From NCBI RefSeq assembly GCF_900537085.1, contig NZ_UNRE01000003.1, positions 387,808 through 451,807 on the forward strand: DNA of 64,000 nt, read 5' to 3'. This document shows positions 52,696 to 62,669 of this stretch, piece by piece (position 1 is the first letter of the stretch; every line of letters starts with the position of its first letter). This DNA is from Agarivorans sp. Alg241-V36. GTDB lineage: Bacteria > Pseudomonadota > Gammaproteobacteria > Enterobacterales > Celerinatantimonadaceae. The notes beneath the pieces are model-generated. The model saw only the letters and a program-made list of their open reading frames with translations. It was not told where the DNA came from and did no database searches. A program made the translations under genes and the position numbers.

Positions 52696-54384
52696 TTAAG
52701 GCTTACGCAGTGCAAGCACTAAGTTTTGAACTGAGGCTGGCGCTGCTTTAGTAAAGCGCTGAACGATAAACACAATCGAAAAATTTGCTAGCATTCCCAG
52801 AGCGCCTATTCCCTCAGGCGAAATCCCCCAAAGCCAGTACTCTGAATGATTAAGAGCGGGTGATACAAATTTAAAAAAGCCTACGTAAGTTAAAGTGATA
52901 CACATGCCAACAAGCATCCCGCAAATAACCGCTGTACGCCCAATAGACTTAACAAATATACCCAAAACAATAGCAGGGAAAAGCGAACTAGCAGCCAAGC
53001 CAAATGCTATAGCAACGACTTCTGCGACTAAGGCCGGTGGGTTAATACCTAAATAACCAGCTGCGAAAATGGCTACAATTGCGCAGCAGCGCGCCAACTT
53101 TAGCTCCTGTTTATCACTAAGCTGTTTTTGCCAAGTTTGTTTGACTAAATCATGAGATATGGAGCTGGCGATCACAAGTAATAGCCCCGCTGCGGTAGAC
53201 AGTGCCGCTGCTAAGCCCCCCGCAGCAACCAAGGCCACCACCCAATTAGGCAACTGCGCTAATTCCGGTGATGCCAACACCACTATATCTTGGTTAATGG
53301 TGACTTCATTGCGCTGATCTCCCGAGTAAAATAAGCGACCATCGCCATTTTCATCGCTCCATTCCACTAGGCCAGCTTGTTGCCAATGAACTAACCAGCT
53401 GGGCTGCTGTTCTTGCGCAATTCCGCGTAAATCCAAACCGTTGATAGACTCAATAAGATTTACTTTTGCAAAAGCTCCCACCGCTGGCGCTGCGGTGTAT
53501 AACAAAGCAATAAAGGCTAGCGCATAACCGGCAGATGCCCGAGCTTCACCTACTTTAGCTACAGTAAAAAACCGCACGATTATATGCGGTAATCCAGCGG
53601 TTCCCATCATTAACGCAGCAGTGATAAACACCTGGTCACTAAGGTTTCGAGTACCGTTAGTAAACGTCGAAAAACCTAGTTCTTCGGATAAACCGTCAAG
53701 CTTATCCAGTAAGTAAATGTTTGGAGTACCGGTAATATTGCTGCCTAAGCCAAACTGTGGAAAAACCTGCCCAGTTAAGGCTATCGATGTAAAAATAGCC
53801 GGGACTAAAAAGGCAAAAACTAATACACAATATTGAGCTACCTGAGTATAGGTAATGCCTTTCATCCCTCCCCACACGGCATAAAAAAACACAATTGCCA
53901 TGCCGAGCAAAATACCCAGATTAACGTTCACCTCTAAAAAACGCGCAAACACCACACCTACGCCGCGCATTTGTCCAGCAACATAAATAAACGAAATAAA
54001 TACCGTACAAATTACCGCTAGCACTCTGGCCCGCTTTGAGTAATAGCGCTGGCCAAAAAAGTCGGCAACCGAATATTGGCCGAATCTATGTAAGTAAGGC
54101 ACTAAACACACAGCAAGCAATACGTATCCGCCTGTCCATCCCATTAAGTAAACGGCGCCGTCGTAGCCGAGAAATGAGATAACCCCCGCCAATGAGATAA
54201 AAGAAGCTGCCGACATCCAGGTCGCTGCGGTGGCCATGCCATTGGTAAGCGGATGAATGCTGGCATTAGCAATATAGAAGTCTTGGGTATTGTTAGCTTT
54301 AGCCCAAATAGCTATCACCATATACAGCGTAAAACTAAGCGCGACGAACAAGGAAGTCCAAGTTTGAATGTCCATACCAAGCAA
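52696..54384 (-). CDS. SSS-family symporter, ActP-like (acetate or related monocarboxylate)
   Basis: 562 residues with about 13 membrane helices. A-A-T-W-M-S-A-A-S-F-I-S-L-A-G and Q-M-R-G-V-G-V-V-F-A-R are typical of the ActP/VC_2705 subfamily. Imports a small carboxylate with Na+. The central loop carries an unusual acidic insert with D-E-N-G-D-G-R (EF-hand-like, about 350). The usual DUF4212 small partner is not found next to it. TTG 54384 has AGTAGGG upstream; ATG 54375 is the alternative. Confidence 0.85.
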   Translation of the reverse strand: MLGMDIQTWTSLFVALSFTLYMVIAIWAKANNTQDFYIANASIHPLTNGMATAATWMSAASFISLAGVISFLGYDGAVYLMGWTGGYVLLAVCLVPYLHRFGQYSVADFFGQRYYSKRARVLAVICTVFISFIYVAGQMRGVGVVFARFLEVNVNLGILLGMAIVFFYAVWGGMKGITYTQVAQYCVLVFAFLVPAIFTSIALTGQVFPQFGLGSNITGTPNIYLLDKLDGLSEELGFSTFTNGTRNLSDQVFITAALMMGTAGLPHIIVRFFTVAKVGEARASAGYALAFIALLYTAAPAVGAFAKVNLIESINGLDLRGIAQEQQPSWLVHWQQAGLVEWSDENGDGRLFYSGDQRNEVTINQDIVVLASPELAQLPNWVVALVAAGGLAAALSTAAGLLLVIASSISHDLVKQTWQKQLSDKQELKLARCCAIVAIFAAGYLGINPPALVAEVVAIAFGLAASSLFPAIVLGIFVKSIGRTAVICGMLVGMCITLTYVGFFKFVSPALNHSEYWLWGISPEGIGALGMLANFSIVFIVQRFTKAAPASVQNLVLALRKP

Positions 54385-54387
54385 TAT

Positions 54388-55136
54388 TTACCCTACTGGA
54401 GCTAAGATGCTGATAATCGAAAACTGACACCAACAAATCAGACCAAAAGTTAACAATTTGTTACATGCTAACTTAGGGCGCATTTAGCCACTTGAAACTT
54501 ATACTTTGGTATAGATGAGACACTCAATAGCGTCAGCATGCTTAAAAGTAAGCGTCTGTACATTAAGCTATTGAATATAATGAATAATAAAGACTAAGAG
54601 TTATTATCATCCTTTAGTCTAAACAAGCGGAAAAGTGGTGAGCTAACTGAGAAAAGGGCAAAAAAAGAGCTCTTGCAAAGCAAGAGCCAATGGAAACGTG
54701 CTTTTTGGAAACCTTCAACACTACTCCCCTCGATGTAGTGCTCGCCGACCAAAGCTCGAAGGTTCAAGCTACCAAACTAAATTAGCATGCTGAATTTGTA
54801 GGTCAACCATAAATTTTACAATTCATTAACTTTATGTGAGCAGCCTAACACGCTGAAGAAACGATGCATTTTTCGATCTCTTTTAATTCTGTAAACGTAC
54901 TTTACTTAAATAGAGCGAAGCAAATTACACCTGTTTATCATAATCAAAGAGCCTTGCGCAGGAATTCTAGAACGAACAGGATGGCAACTATTAATGACTA
55001 AAGGTTTTTAAAAAAATGCTTATTTTTTATAAATTTATTTTTGCCATGGTATAAACTTATTTTAGCGCTTCATGAAATCTTTTGTTTCCAAATTCTATCT
55101 TTTATAGAGATAGCTTGTATTTAGGAGGCCTAGGCC
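54388..55136. other. Intergenic region between the ActP-like gene and yeaG
   Basis: About 750 bp without a protein gene. It contains the candidate small RNA and an AT-rich stretch (about 54990-55100) that should carry the yeaG promoter. No clear sigma-54 element (GG-N10-GC) was seen. Confidence 0.5.
54660..54772 (-). ncRNA. Candidate structured small RNA
   Basis: On the minus strand, TTGACC (54801-54806) and TAATTT (54779-54784) are 16 nt apart and form a plausible promoter. About 100 nt later comes a strong terminator GCTCTTG-ctttg-CAAGAGC followed by TCTTTTTTT (54660-54687). The interval has no ORF. It folds: GAACCTTC pairs with GAAGGTT, enclosing CACTAC/GTAGTG around the loop ATCGAGGGGA. 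No known Rfam family was recognised by eye. Confidence 0.5.
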
Positions 55137-57059
55137 ATGAGTATTTTTGACCACTATCAACAGCGTTACGAGCAGGCTCAAGAAGAAGAGTTATCTCTCG
55201 ATCAGTTTTTAACACTTTGTAAAGAACAACCAAGCACTTACGCCAGTGCTGCAGAACGCCTTTTGCTCGCCATAGGCGAACCAGAAATGGTAGATACCTC
55301 GAAAGACCCACGCCTAAGCCGGCTTTTCTCCAACCGAATTATCGCTCGCTATCCTGCTTTTAAAGAGTTTTACGGGATGGAAGATAGCATTGAACAAATC
55401 GTTTCTTACTTAAAACACTCCTCTCAAGGACTTGAAGAGCGTAAGCAGATACTTTACTTGTTAGGCCCAGTTGGTGGTGGTAAATCCTCTTTAGCTGAAA
55501 AGCTAAAAGCCCTTATGCAACAAGTACCTATCCATCGCTTGAAAGGCTCTCCAGTAAACGATCACCCATTTTGCCTATTTGATGCCAACGAAGATAGTAA
55601 CATCCTCGAAAAAGAATACGGCATTAGTAAGCGCCATCTAAAAAATATAATGTCACCTTGGGCAGCCAAGCGTTTAAACGAATACGGCGGGGATATTAGT
55701 CAATTCAAGGTGGTTAAATGTTATCCCTCCATCATCAATCAAATTGCGATTGCTAAAACTGAACCTGGTGATGAAAACAACCAAGACATTTCCTCATTGG
55801 TGGGTAAAGTCGATATTCGACAGTTAGAACATTTTGCGCAAAACGACCCCGATGCCTACAGCTACTCTGGAGCCTTGTGTAGAGCCAATCAGGGTTTAAT
55901 GGAATTTGTAGAGATGTTTAAAGCACCGATTAAAGTGCTACACCCTCTACTTACTGCCACCCAGGAAGGCAACTTTAACGGTACCGAAGGACTCTCTGCG
56001 ATCCCCTTCGAAGGTATTATTTTGGCTCACTCAAATGAATCCGAGTGGCAAAGCTTTAAAAATAACAAAAACAACGAGGCCTTTTTAGACCGCGTTTATA
56101 TAGTAAAAGTGCCTTATTGTTTACGAGTAAGCGAAGAGATAAAAATTTATCAAAAACTGCTGGATAACAGCGAGCTGAACACCGCTAAATGTGCGCCTAG
56201 TACTTTAGAGTTATTGTCGCAATTCTCTGTATTATCGCGGCTTAAAGACCCTGAAAACTCAAGCATCTACTCTAAAATGCGGGTTTACGATGGCGAAACA
56301 CTAAAAGACACAGACCCAAAAGCCAAGTCTTATCAAGAATATAGAGACTTTGCTGGGGTTAACGAAGGCATGGAAGGTTTATCCACCCGCTTCGCCTTTA
56401 AGATTTTGTCTCGAGTATTTAACTTTGATACCACCGAAGTGGCGGCTAACGCGGTTCATCTGTTCTATGTTCTTGAACAACAAATTGAGCGCGAGCAATA
56501 CAGCCAAGAAGTGGCGGACCGCTACTTAGAGCACTTAAAAGGCTACTTAATTCCTAAATACGTCGACTTTATCGGCAAAGAAATCCAAACCGCCTACTTG
56601 GAGTCTTATTCTGAATACGGGCAAAACATCTTTGATCGTTACGTGATTTATGCGGATTTTTGGATTCAAGACCAAGAATATCGTGACCCCGATACTGGCC
56701 AGTTATTTGACCGAGCAGCGCTAAATGCCGAGCTTGAAAAAATAGAGAAACCAGCAGGCATTAGTAATCCTAAAGACTTTAGAAACGAAATCGTTAACTT
56801 TGTCTTGCGTGCTCGCGCAGGCAATGACGGCAAAAACCCTAACTGGACCAGCTACGAAAAACTTCGCACAGTAATTGAGAAGAAAATGTTCTCAAATACC
56901 GAAGATTTGCTGCCAGTTATTTCCTTCAATACTAAAACCTCTGCCGACGACCAACAAAAACACGATGACTTTGTTGCTCGCATGATGGAGAAAGGATACA
57001 CCCGCAAACAAGTGCGCTTGTTATCTGAATGGTATTTACGCGTTCGTAAATCGTCTTAG
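55137..57059 (+). CDS. yeaG: PrkA-family serine protein kinase YeaG
   Basis: 640 residues, full length. AAA+ part with Walker A L-G-P-V-G-G-G-K-S-S near residue 110, and PrkA C-terminal kinase-like domain. YeaG with YeaH is needed for adaptation to nitrogen starvation and stationary phase in E. coli, where the operon depends on RpoS. AGGAGG 9 nt upstream of ATG. First gene of a yeaG-yeaH-spoVR operon. Confidence 0.95.
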   Translation: MSIFDHYQQRYEQAQEEELSLDQFLTLCKEQPSTYASAAERLLLAIGEPEMVDTSKDPRLSRLFSNRIIARYPAFKEFYGMEDSIEQIVSYLKHSSQGLEERKQILYLLGPVGGGKSSLAEKLKALMQQVPIHRLKGSPVNDHPFCLFDANEDSNILEKEYGISKRHLKNIMSPWAAKRLNEYGGDISQFKVVKCYPSIINQIAIAKTEPGDENNQDISSLVGKVDIRQLEHFAQNDPDAYSYSGALCRANQGLMEFVEMFKAPIKVLHPLLTATQEGNFNGTEGLSAIPFEGIILAHSNESEWQSFKNNKNNEAFLDRVYIVKVPYCLRVSEEIKIYQKLLDNSELNTAKCAPSTLELLSQFSVLSRLKDPENSSIYSKMRVYDGETLKDTDPKAKSYQEYRDFAGVNEGMEGLSTRFAFKILSRVFNFDTTEVAANAVHLFYVLEQQIEREQYSQEVADRYLEHLKGYLIPKYVDFIGKEIQTAYLESYSEYGQNIFDRYVIYADFWIQDQEYRDPDTGQLFDRAALNAELEKIEKPAGISNPKDFRNEIVNFVLRARAGNDGKNPNWTSYEKLRTVIEKKMFSNTEDLLPVISFNTKTSADDQQKHDDFVARMMEKGYTRKQVRLLSEWYLRVRKSS

Positions 57060-57077
57060 ATTTGATGGAGGGCGCCT

Positions 57078-58349
57078 ATGGCTCATTTTATCGATCGACG
57101 TTTAAATGGTAAGAATAAAAGCGCGGTTAACCGCCAGCGCTTTATTCGCCGTTATAAAAGCCAAATTAAACGTGCAGTAAACGATGCAGTTAATCAACGC
57201 AGTATCCAAGACTTGGAAAACAGCGAAAGCATAAGCATTCCCCACAAAGACATTACTGAGCCCTTTTTTCACCAAGGTGACGGAGGGCAACGCCAACGCA
57301 CCCTACCCGGCAACGACCAATTTGGTACCGGCGATAAAATTGAACGACCACCACAAGGAGAAGGCGCCGGTGGCCCTGGAGATGGCGAAGCTAGTGATCA
57401 AGGAGAAGGCACCGAAGAGTTTCAATTCAATATTTCCAAAGACGAATACCTCGATATCTTGTTTGATGACTTAGAGCTTCCCAACTTACAAGAGACCGAT
57501 GTAGATAGCATTGTTGAATATCGCACCGCGCGAGCCGGATTTACCAACGATGGTGTACCCGCCAATATTAACATTGTTCGCTCTTTACAAAATTCACTGG
57601 CTAGACGCATGGCCATGGGTGGCGATAAGCGCAAACGGCTAAGAGCCTTAGAGCTGCAATTAGAGCAAAAACAATCTGACTCTCAGGTTCCGCACAGTGA
57701 GATAGAAGCAATAAAAGCAGAGATCACAGAACTTAAACGCAAGCTTGCAAACATTCCTTTTATCGATACCTTCGATCTTAAGTTTAATAACTTTGCCAAA
57801 CATCCTGTGCCCAGTAGTCAAGCCGTGATGTTTTGTTTAATGGATGTCTCTGGCTCAATGGACCAAGCAACTAAAGACATTGCCAAGCGGTTCTATTTAC
57901 TGCTCTACCTATTTTTGACCCGCAGCTACGAAAAAATAGAAGTGGTGTTTATTCGCCACCACACTCAAGCAAAAGAAGTTGATGAGCATGAGTTTTTCTA
58001 TTCCCAAGAAACCGGTGGCACCATTGTTTCTAGCGCGCTTAACCTAATGGATAAAATTATTGAAGAACGCTACCCGAAAAATCAATGGAACATATACGCA
58101 GCACAGGCTTCAGACGGCGATAACTGGGCCGATGATTCGCCAAAATGTCGCGCATTACTCGAGAAAAAACTACTCCCTCTAAGCCGCCATTACGCTTACA
58201 TAGAAATAACCAGCCGTGCCCACCAAAGCTTGTGGCACGAATATGAACAACTCAGTGAAATCTTCCCTAACTTCTCTATTCGTCATGTGAAAAATGCCGA
58301 AGAAATATTGCCGACATTTAGAGATCTCTTCAAAAAAACCACTGTGTGA
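57078..58349 (+). CDS. yeaH: YeaH/YhbH-family DUF444 protein
   Basis: 423 residues. N-terminal basic part, Gly/Glu-rich linker (~85-110) and a von Willebrand A-like domain with the MIDAS-type D-V-S-G-S-M-D-Q near 257. Acts with the YeaG kinase. Starts 18 nt after yeaG, GGAGGG upstream. Confidence 0.95.
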   Translation: MAHFIDRRLNGKNKSAVNRQRFIRRYKSQIKRAVNDAVNQRSIQDLENSESISIPHKDITEPFFHQGDGGQRQRTLPGNDQFGTGDKIERPPQGEGAGGPGDGEASDQGEGTEEFQFNISKDEYLDILFDDLELPNLQETDVDSIVEYRTARAGFTNDGVPANINIVRSLQNSLARRMAMGGDKRKRLRALELQLEQKQSDSQVPHSEIEAIKAEITELKRKLANIPFIDTFDLKFNNFAKHPVPSSQAVMFCLMDVSGSMDQATKDIAKRFYLLLYLFLTRSYEKIEVVFIRHHTQAKEVDEHEFFYSQETGGTIVSSALNLMDKIIEERYPKNQWNIYAAQASDGDNWADDSPKCRALLEKKLLPLSRHYAYIEITSRAHQSLWHEYEQLSEIFPNFSIRHVKNAEEILPTFRDLFKKTTV

Positions 58350-58356
58350 GGCCCTC

Positions 58357-59856
58357 ATGAGCAAAACTAAGATGTTGCCCGATGGACCAGATTGGACCTT
58401 TGAAATGCTTGAGCTTTATCATCAAGAGATTGAAAAGGTTGCACAACACTATCAATTGGATACCTACCCCAACCAAATTGAAGTGATAACCGCCGAACAA
58501 ATGATGGATGCCTATTCAAGCGTAGGTATGCCCATTGGCTATCATCACTGGTCCTACGGCAAAAAATTTATCCAAACCGAACAAACCTATAAACGCGGTC
58601 AAATGGGTTTGGCCTACGAAATTGTGATTAATTCAGATCCCTGTATTGCTTACTTAATGGAAGAAAACACCATGCCAATGCAGGCCTTGGTTATCGCCCA
58701 TGCCTGCTTTGGTCACAATAGTTTCTTCAAAAACAACTACCTATTTAAAACCTGGACGGATGCCAGCTCAATCATCGATTATCTAGTATTTGCCAAAAAC
58801 TACATTAGCAAGTGTGAAGCTCGCCATGGGGTGCAAGCAGTTGAAGATTTGCTCGACTCTTGCCACGCCTTAATGAACTACGGCGTTGATCGTTACAAAC
58901 GGCCTAGCCCTATTTCAATGGAAGAGGAAAAGTCTCGCCAAGACGCTCGAGCCGAATACCTACAAAGCCAAATCAATGAGCTGTGGAAAACCATTCCAAC
59001 TAAAGAAGATCCCAACGTAGAACAGCGTCAGCGCTTTCCCGCCTCTCCTGAAGAAAACATTCTCTACTTTATCGAAAAACACGCTCCCTTATTAGAAACT
59101 TGGCAGCGAGAAATTGTTCGCATTGTAAGAAAAATAAGTCAGTACTTTTACCCACAAAAACAAACTCAAGTGATGAATGAAGGATGGGCCACCTTCTGGC
59201 ATTACACCATCACCAATCATATGTTTGACCACGGACAAGTGAGTGAGCGCTTTATTCTAGAAATTTTGCACAGCCACACCAGCGTGGTAATGCAACCGGC
59301 TTATAACAGCCCTTATTTTAATGGGATAAATCCTTATGCTCTGGGCTTTGCCATGATGACTGACATTCGCAGGATATGTGAGTCGCCCACCGATGAGGAT
59401 CGCAAGTGGTTCCCTGATATCGCCGGCAGCGACTGGCTTAAAACCATGCACTTTGCCATGCAAAACTTTAAAGATGAAAGCTTTATTAGCCAATACTTAT
59501 CACCCAAAGTAATACGTGACCTAAAGCTATTCACACTTGATGATGACGAAAATAAGCCTTACTTAAAAGTTAAAGCTATTCATGACGACCATGGCTACCA
59601 ACAGGTAAGAGAAGCGCTGAGCGCTCAATACAATCTAAGCAACATCGAACCGAACATTCAGGTCCATAACGTAAACTTACGCGGTGACCGTTCTCTCACC
59701 CTACGCTACGTCCCTCATCAAGGCATTCCTCTTGGCAAGAGCAAAGATGAAGTGATTAAGCACTTACATCGCTTATGGGGCTTTGATGTGATTCTCGAGC
59801 AAAGTGACGATAAAGGCAGCGTACAAGAAATTGCGCGCTGTCCCGCTCAGGACTAA
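58357..59856 (+). CDS. SpoVR-family protein (YcgB)
   Basis: 499 residues. Matches the SpoVR family, with A-H-A-C-F-G-H-N-S-F-F, N-E-G-W-A-T-F-W-H-Y and H-S-H-T-S-V. These conserved His/Glu residues suggest a metal site. Its biochemical role is unknown but it almost always accompanies yeaG and yeaH. ATG 58357 has GAGG 6 nt upstream; the longer frame from 58294 overlaps yeaH and is rejected. Confidence 0.93.
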   Translation: MSKTKMLPDGPDWTFEMLELYHQEIEKVAQHYQLDTYPNQIEVITAEQMMDAYSSVGMPIGYHHWSYGKKFIQTEQTYKRGQMGLAYEIVINSDPCIAYLMEENTMPMQALVIAHACFGHNSFFKNNYLFKTWTDASSIIDYLVFAKNYISKCEARHGVQAVEDLLDSCHALMNYGVDRYKRPSPISMEEEKSRQDARAEYLQSQINELWKTIPTKEDPNVEQRQRFPASPEENILYFIEKHAPLLETWQREIVRIVRKISQYFYPQKQTQVMNEGWATFWHYTITNHMFDHGQVSERFILEILHSHTSVVMQPAYNSPYFNGINPYALGFAMMTDIRRICESPTDEDRKWFPDIAGSDWLKTMHFAMQNFKDESFISQYLSPKVIRDLKLFTLDDDENKPYLKVKAIHDDHGYQQVREALSAQYNLSNIEPNIQVHNVNLRGDRSLTLRYVPHQGIPLGKSKDEVIKHLHRLWGFDVILEQSDDKGSVQEIARCPAQD

Positions 59857-59870
59857 CTACAGCGGCAACA

Positions 59871-59896
59871 AAAAAGCCACCTTCCGGTGGCTTTTT
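59871..59896. terminator. Bidirectional terminator, yeaG operon and nhaD
   Basis: AAAAAGCCACC-ttcc-GGTGGCTTTTT, perfect 11-bp stem with A/T-runs on each side, between convergent genes. Confidence 0.9.
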
Positions 59897-59910
59897 CATT
59901 TCAATTCAAA

Positions 59911-61326
59911 TTAGAACAAGGCTTTGTTCAACATTAAGTGGCAAACAATAGATGCTGCATAACCTAGTGCTATTACTGGCGCCCATCGGAGGTGGCTAAT
60001 AAAGGTATAGTGGCCTCTAGCTTGGCCCATTAAAGCAACACCGGCAGCAGAACCAATTGATAACATGCTACCACCCACTCCGGCCGTAAGAGTCACCAAT
60101 AACCACTGGCCTAAGGACATCGTCGGTTCCATGGTAAGCACTGCAAACATCACTGGAATGTTATCAACGATAGCACTCAACACCCCTACAGCAATATTGG
60201 CGTAAGTTGGATCCCAATTTAAGTACATGGTGTTAGACGCCATTTCTAAGTAGCCAATAAAACCAAGACCGCCCACACAAATTACTACACCGTAGAAGAA
60301 CAACAAGGTGTCCCACTCCGCTCGTGCAACCCGGTTAAAAATGTCAAAGGGAACCACACTGCCTAAAGCTTTTAATCGAGCATCATCTCGATGAGAAATC
60401 GCATCTACAGCCTTTCTATGTAAACTGGAGGCTAAGGTTCTACGTAGGAAGAAACCAAAGAATTGTAGGTAACCTAAACCCATCATCATGCCCATTACTG
60501 GTGGCATATGGAACAAGCTATGGCCCATTACCGCTGTGCCGATGGTAATTAGAAACAAGCCCACTATTCGTCTTGCCCCACGCTTTAGCTCAACATCCTC
60601 ATGTTCAGCTTCTACCGCATCAGCAGAGACAAACATCGACATGATAAAGGCTGGAATAACGAAGTTAACAAAAGACGGAATCATCAAGTCGAAAAACTGG
60701 CCAAAGGTGACCAAGCCTTTTTGCCAAACCATAAGGGTAGTAATATCACCAAAGGGGCTAAATGCACCGCCAGCGTTAGCTCCCACTACAATGTTAATAC
60801 AGGCCAAGTTAATAAATCGGCTGTTGCCCTGGGCGACTTTAGTGACCACCGCACACATCAACAATGCAGTGGTAAGGTTATCGGCCACTGGCGAAATAAC
60901 AAAGGCCAAGCAGCCAGTTAACCAAAACAGCTTCCGGTAACTCAGCTTTTTACTAACCAGCCAAGCACGCAAGGCATCAAATAAGCGGCGCTCTTCCATG
61001 GCGTTGATGTATGTCATCGCCACCAGCAAGAACAACATCAATTCTGAAAACTCGAGTAAATTATGACGAAATGCATCGGTTACCAGCTCCTCGTGCCCAG
61101 AGCCTCGGTAATAAATTGCAATCAAAAACCAAATTAAACCTGCGGCTACCAGCACCGGTTTCGATTTTCGCAGGTGAATCACTTCTTCGCTCATCACCAA
61201 TAAATAAGCAATGGCAAAAATGACTAGCGCACTGTAGCCCACCCAAGACGAGGTTAAACTCAAGCCATCAGCGGCGTAACTAGCAGAAGAAAATAACAAC
61301 AATAGCAGAGGCAACAATATACGCAT
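59911..61326 (-). CDS. nhaD: Na+/H+ antiporter NhaD
   Basis: 471 residues, about 13 helices, with a cleavable-looking N-terminal signal (MRILLPLLLLLFSSASYAA). Conserved V-V-G-A-N-A-G-G-A-F-S-P-F-G-D-I-T-T, D-N-L-T-T-A-L and D-N-I-P-V-M-F-A-V belong to the NhaD subgroup of the ion transporter superfamily. Extrudes Na+ (and Li+) in exchange for protons at alkaline pH; common in marine bacteria. Confidence 0.93.
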   Translation of the reverse strand: MRILLPLLLLLFSSASYAADGLSLTSSWVGYSALVIFAIAYLLVMSEEVIHLRKSKPVLVAAGLIWFLIAIYYRGSGHEELVTDAFRHNLLEFSELMLFLLVAMTYINAMEERRLFDALRAWLVSKKLSYRKLFWLTGCLAFVISPVADNLTTALLMCAVVTKVAQGNSRFINLACINIVVGANAGGAFSPFGDITTLMVWQKGLVTFGQFFDLMIPSFVNFVIPAFIMSMFVSADAVEAEHEDVELKRGARRIVGLFLITIGTAVMGHSLFHMPPVMGMMMGLGYLQFFGFFLRRTLASSLHRKAVDAISHRDDARLKALGSVVPFDIFNRVARAEWDTLLFFYGVVICVGGLGFIGYLEMASNTMYLNWDPTYANIAVGVLSAIVDNIPVMFAVLTMEPTMSLGQWLLVTLTAGVGGSMLSIGSAAGVALMGQARGHYTFISHLRWAPVIALGYAASIVCHLMLNKALF

Positions 61327-61382
61327 TAAGTCCCACTCCTTAGGCGAATGCTCATTTGTTTTAGATTGATAAAGATTTCGTT

Positions 61383-62561
61383 TTAGCGTCCGTAGCTTAG
61401 GGCGCTGGCACTTCGATGATTGTTCATAGCGTTTTCAGCTTTGTTCATTAGTGACTCAACATTGTTGGCAGTGTTATCTACACAAGCCACACCCAAACGA
61501 GAGCCAAGTTCTAAGTCATCAAGATAGTTAAGCCAAAACTCGCTGCCTAACGCATCATGGATCCGTTCAGCAGTATCCAAAGCTTGATACAAGCTAGACT
61601 CGGGTAAACCAATAACAAACTGATCTTTTTCGCAACGGGCTAGCAAGTCAACTTTGCGTATTTTCGATTGCAAAAAATTCGCTAGTTTAACCAATAGCTT
61701 ATCCGCTTCATCAGCGCCTAATTTATCACGGTATCGGCTAAAATGATTGACGTTAATCAAAACAATAGAATAGGCATTCTGATAACGAGAGGTACGTTCA
61801 ATTTCTATCTCAGAAAACTGCTTGAAGCGGGCAAAGTTTGCGTAACCAGTAAGTTCGTCGGTATCTATAGATTGCTTAAACAAAGGCAGGTTTTCACTAC
61901 TTGGCTGTTCTTTCTCTTGAAACAGATCTAAACCTTGTTCATGAGTATAACGATGACGCCACAAAGCATGACATAGACAAACAATGATACATACCAACAA
62001 ACAGTTAACTAAAGCATTTGGAAGTTCAACATAAGGCCAATGTTGTATTTGGCTTGGACTTAAGGGCTCAAGCGCACTCAAGGTGAGCAGAGTAGCAGTC
62101 ACTATCAAGCTAATAGCGAGCAAGATGGGCAAATAGAAACAAATAAACAATAGCGGCAAGCTATAGACTAACCAATCGGGAACGTTGCCAAGTTGCAAGG
62201 CCCCTACGCCATGCATTAAGCCGAAGACCAAGGAAAAATGCACTACTGCATGAGCTGCTAACAAGGTATGGGCTGAGCGAGCCTTAACCAATTTTAAACC
62301 AAGCCAGGTGACCAATATTTGACTACAAAGCCAAGCACTTAATCCAAACGATGCCGCTATATTAGCTTGCTGCCACCAGGCAGAGAGTGAACCTGATTGA
62401 AAAAGATAGGAGATAACACACAAACAATAGAGAGCTTGAACCCAAGAGAGTTGTTGGCGCTGTTGTTGCCACTGCCAGTTAGCAAATTGCCGTTCCTGGC
62501 TCGAGGAAGAAAAGCCCATAAACACGCTTCTCCACGCCTGCATAACTTGTGGCTGTTGCAT
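61383..62561 (-). CDS. Membrane protein with degenerate GGDEF domain
   Basis: 392 residues. About six N-terminal membrane helices (~40-205), then a GGDEF-fold domain (Y-A-N-F-A-R-F ... I-N-V-N-H-F-S-R-Y-R-D-K-L-G). The active-site motif reads C-E-K-D-Q in place of G-G-D-E-F/E, so diguanylate cyclase activity is unlikely. It could still bind c-di-GMP, GTP or a partner. Single gene between nhaD and the divergent csdA. Confidence 0.8.
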   Translation of the reverse strand: MQQPQVMQAWRSVFMGFSSSSQERQFANWQWQQQRQQLSWVQALYCLCVISYLFQSGSLSAWWQQANIAASFGLSAWLCSQILVTWLGLKLVKARSAHTLLAAHAVVHFSLVFGLMHGVGALQLGNVPDWLVYSLPLLFICFYLPILLAISLIVTATLLTLSALEPLSPSQIQHWPYVELPNALVNCLLVCIIVCLCHALWRHRYTHEQGLDLFQEKEQPSSENLPLFKQSIDTDELTGYANFARFKQFSEIEIERTSRYQNAYSIVLINVNHFSRYRDKLGADEADKLLVKLANFLQSKIRKVDLLARCEKDQFVIGLPESSLYQALDTAERIHDALGSEFWLNYLDDLELGSRLGVACVDNTANNVESLMNKAENAMNNHRSASALSYGR

Positions 62562-62669
62562 CTTTCCTTTAACTCCTGTTGTTAAATCAAAGAGAACACC
62601 GATATAAGCTAGTTTAGATTAGCGCCTAGAGCTACAATATCGGCTTTACTTGCCAAATAAAGAATCATT

